Shown: piece by piece, positions 63,034 through 64,000 of the stretch
Position numbering within the stretch: the first letter of the stretch is position 1
How the letters are laid out: each line of letters opens with the position of its first letter
Source of the DNA: Sabulicella glaciei
GTDB lineage: Bacteria > Pseudomonadota > Alphaproteobacteria > Acetobacterales > Acetobacteraceae
Reading direction: 5' to 3'
Assembly: GCF_026183895.1 (NCBI RefSeq)
Contig: NZ_JAPFQI010000001.1
Span: 62,001-126,000 of the forward strand
DNA length: 64,000 bases
Translations under genes and position numbers: made by a program
The notes under the pieces: model-generated
Told to the model about the DNA's origin: nothing
Database searches by the model: none
Seen by the model: the letters and a program-made list of their open reading frames with translations, nothing else

Positions 63034-64000
63034 ATGACCGTCCTCGCCATCCGTGATGTCACGCTCCGCATGATGGGGCGTCCCTTGCTCGAAGGGGCGT
63101 CCCTGCAGGTGGATATCGGCCGCAAGGTCGGGCTGGTCGGCCGCAACGGAGCCGGCAAGTCCACCCTGCTGCGCGCCATCCTCGGAGAGCAGCCCATCGA
63201 TGCCGGCGAGATCCGTCTCGCCGCCCGCGCCCGGCTCGGCAACGTCGCGCAGGAAGCCCCGGCAGGGGACACGGCGCTGCTGGACATCGTCCTGGCCGCG
63301 GACACGGAGCGCGCCGCCCTGCTGGCGGAACTGGAAGCGGAGCCGGAGGCGTCCCGCGCCGCCGAGATCCACGAACGTTTGATCGCCATCGAGGCGGATT
63401 CGGCCCCTTCGCGCGCCGCCACCATCCTGTCCGGCCTGGGCTTCGATGCCGCCGCCCAGGACCGGCCTTCGCGCGAATTCTCCGGCGGGTGGCGCATGCG
63501 CGTCTCGCTGGCCCGCGCGCTCTTCACCCAGCCCGACCTGCTGCTGCTGGACGAGCCGACCAACCACCTCGATCTCGAGGCGGCGATGTGGCTTGAAACT
63601 TGGCTGCAGCGTTTCCCGGGCGCGGCGATCATCGTCAGCCATGACCGCGGGCTGCTCGATCGCTGTGTGGATTCCATCGCACACCTGGACCGGCAGCGCA
63701 TCACCCTCTACCCCGGCAATTTCGAGAGCTTCGTGCGGGTGAAGGCGGAGCGGCAGGCGCAGCAGGCGGCGCAGAACGCTCGCATCGTCGCGCAGCGCGC
63801 CCACATGCAGGCCTTCGTGGACCGGTTCCGCGCCCAGGCCACCAAGGCGCGGCAGGCGCAGTCCCGCCTGAAGGCGTTGGAAAGGCTGCCCGCCGTGGAA
63901 TCGCTGGTGGAGGATGTGCCCACCCGCTTCTCCTTCCCCGAGCCGGAGGCGCTGCCGCCGCCCGTCCTCACCATCCGGCGCGGGGCCGTGGGCTATGGCG
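63034..64000 (+). CDS. ABC-F family ATPase (3' end outside window)
   Basis: A cytosolic double-ATPase of the ABC-F class, which acts at the ribosome rather than in membranes. The first 322 codons are visible: first domain Walker A G-R-N-G-A-G-K-S-T at residues 36-44, signature F-S-G-G-W-R-M-R-V-S-L-A-R, Walker B L-L-L-L-D-E-P-T-N-H-L-D, and the charged inter-domain linker rich in Q-A-Q-Q-A-A. The second ATPase domain has just begun. It resembles Uup/YheS-type members; which one cannot be decided. Confidence 0.9.
   Translation, partial: MTVLAIRDVTLRMMGRPLLEGASLQVDIGRKVGLVGRNGAGKSTLLRAILGEQPIDAGEIRLAARARLGNVAQEAPAGDTALLDIVLAADTERAALLAELEAEPEASRAAEIHERLIAIEADSAPSRAATILSGLGFDAAAQDRPSREFSGGWRMRVSLARALFTQPDLLLLDEPTNHLDLEAAMWLETWLQRFPGAAIIVSHDRGLLDRCVDSIAHLDRQRITLYPGNFESFVRVKAERQAQQAAQNARIVAQRAHMQAFVDRFRAQATKARQAQSRLKALERLPAVESLVEDVPTRFSFPEPEALPPPVLTIRRGAVGYG

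Overview
The window is a stretch of high-GC bacterial chromosome with dense, mostly overlapping genes on both strands. It looks like an alphaproteobacterium of the Rhodospirillales, most probably the Acetobacteraceae (Roseomonas-like). The reasons are the RpoH-type sigma factor with its Q-K-K-L-F-F-N-L-R box, the sdhE-mfd and rpsB-to-lpxI gene orders, LpxI rather than LpxH, an HdaA-type replication regulator beside a DUF2066 protein and purM, and a Bug/TctC solute receptor. This placement rests on gene content and remembered family distributions, not on a search. No tRNA, rRNA, CRISPR array, insertion sequence, phage or integrase was seen, and no gene-free stretch exceeds 300 bases (the longest is 1136-1364).

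Layout. 1-3558: a small membrane protein (cut by the window edge) divergent from an RluD-type pseudouridine synthase, then rpoH, a YgjP-like metallopeptidase and a VOC protein. 3653-5796: accD-folC. 5768-10477 (minus): an HtrA/DegP-type protease, an OmpR-type regulator, its histidine kinase, a small secreted cysteine protein and an MFS carrier, laid out like an envelope-stress cluster. 10595-14110: formate-tetrahydrofolate ligase, a Bug receptor and an OmpW-like porin. 14117-16753: divergent cysI and cobA (sulfite reductase and its siroheme supply) around a compact double-dyad promoter region. 16782-20467: peroxiredoxin, a DUF6311 membrane protein, MsrP and a CsaA-type tRNA-binding protein. 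20461-27348 (minus): recG followed by a Gld-like ABC exporter (ATPase, permease, GldG-like, DUF4340) and a NUDIX hydrolase. 27358-32901: sdhE-mfd-GFA-M20 peptidase with start/stop overlaps. 32880-35732: a VOC protein, a gamma-glutamyltransferase and an isolated phnN.

35873-49653 is the classic translation and envelope superoperon: rpsB-tsf-pyrH-frr-uppS-cdsA-dxr-rseP-bamA-skp-lpxD-fabZ-lpxA-lpxI, ending in a glyoxalase I gene where lpxB is often found. 49760-53601: an ExeA-like ATPase fused to a membrane anchor, then yicC, gmk and an AEC carrier. 53605-60295 (minus): DUF2066-pgsA-like-AI-2E family-hdaA-ppk1-ppx, linking replication control and polyphosphate metabolism. 60335-62260: purM (apparently with a CTG start), purN and a small membrane protein. 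The window ends with ndk, a 49-residue soluble protein and the first two thirds or so of an ABC-F ATPase.

Most of this is core genome and I see no clear-cut new defence or biosynthetic system. The less ordinary signals are RNA hairpins that mask starts or ribosome sites (ompW, DUF6311), the cysI/cobA operator, the ATPase-anchor fusion with its own promoter, the protease/two-component/small-protein cluster, back-to-back divergent starts that suggest leaderless transcripts, the CTG start of purM, and several unstudied small proteins.
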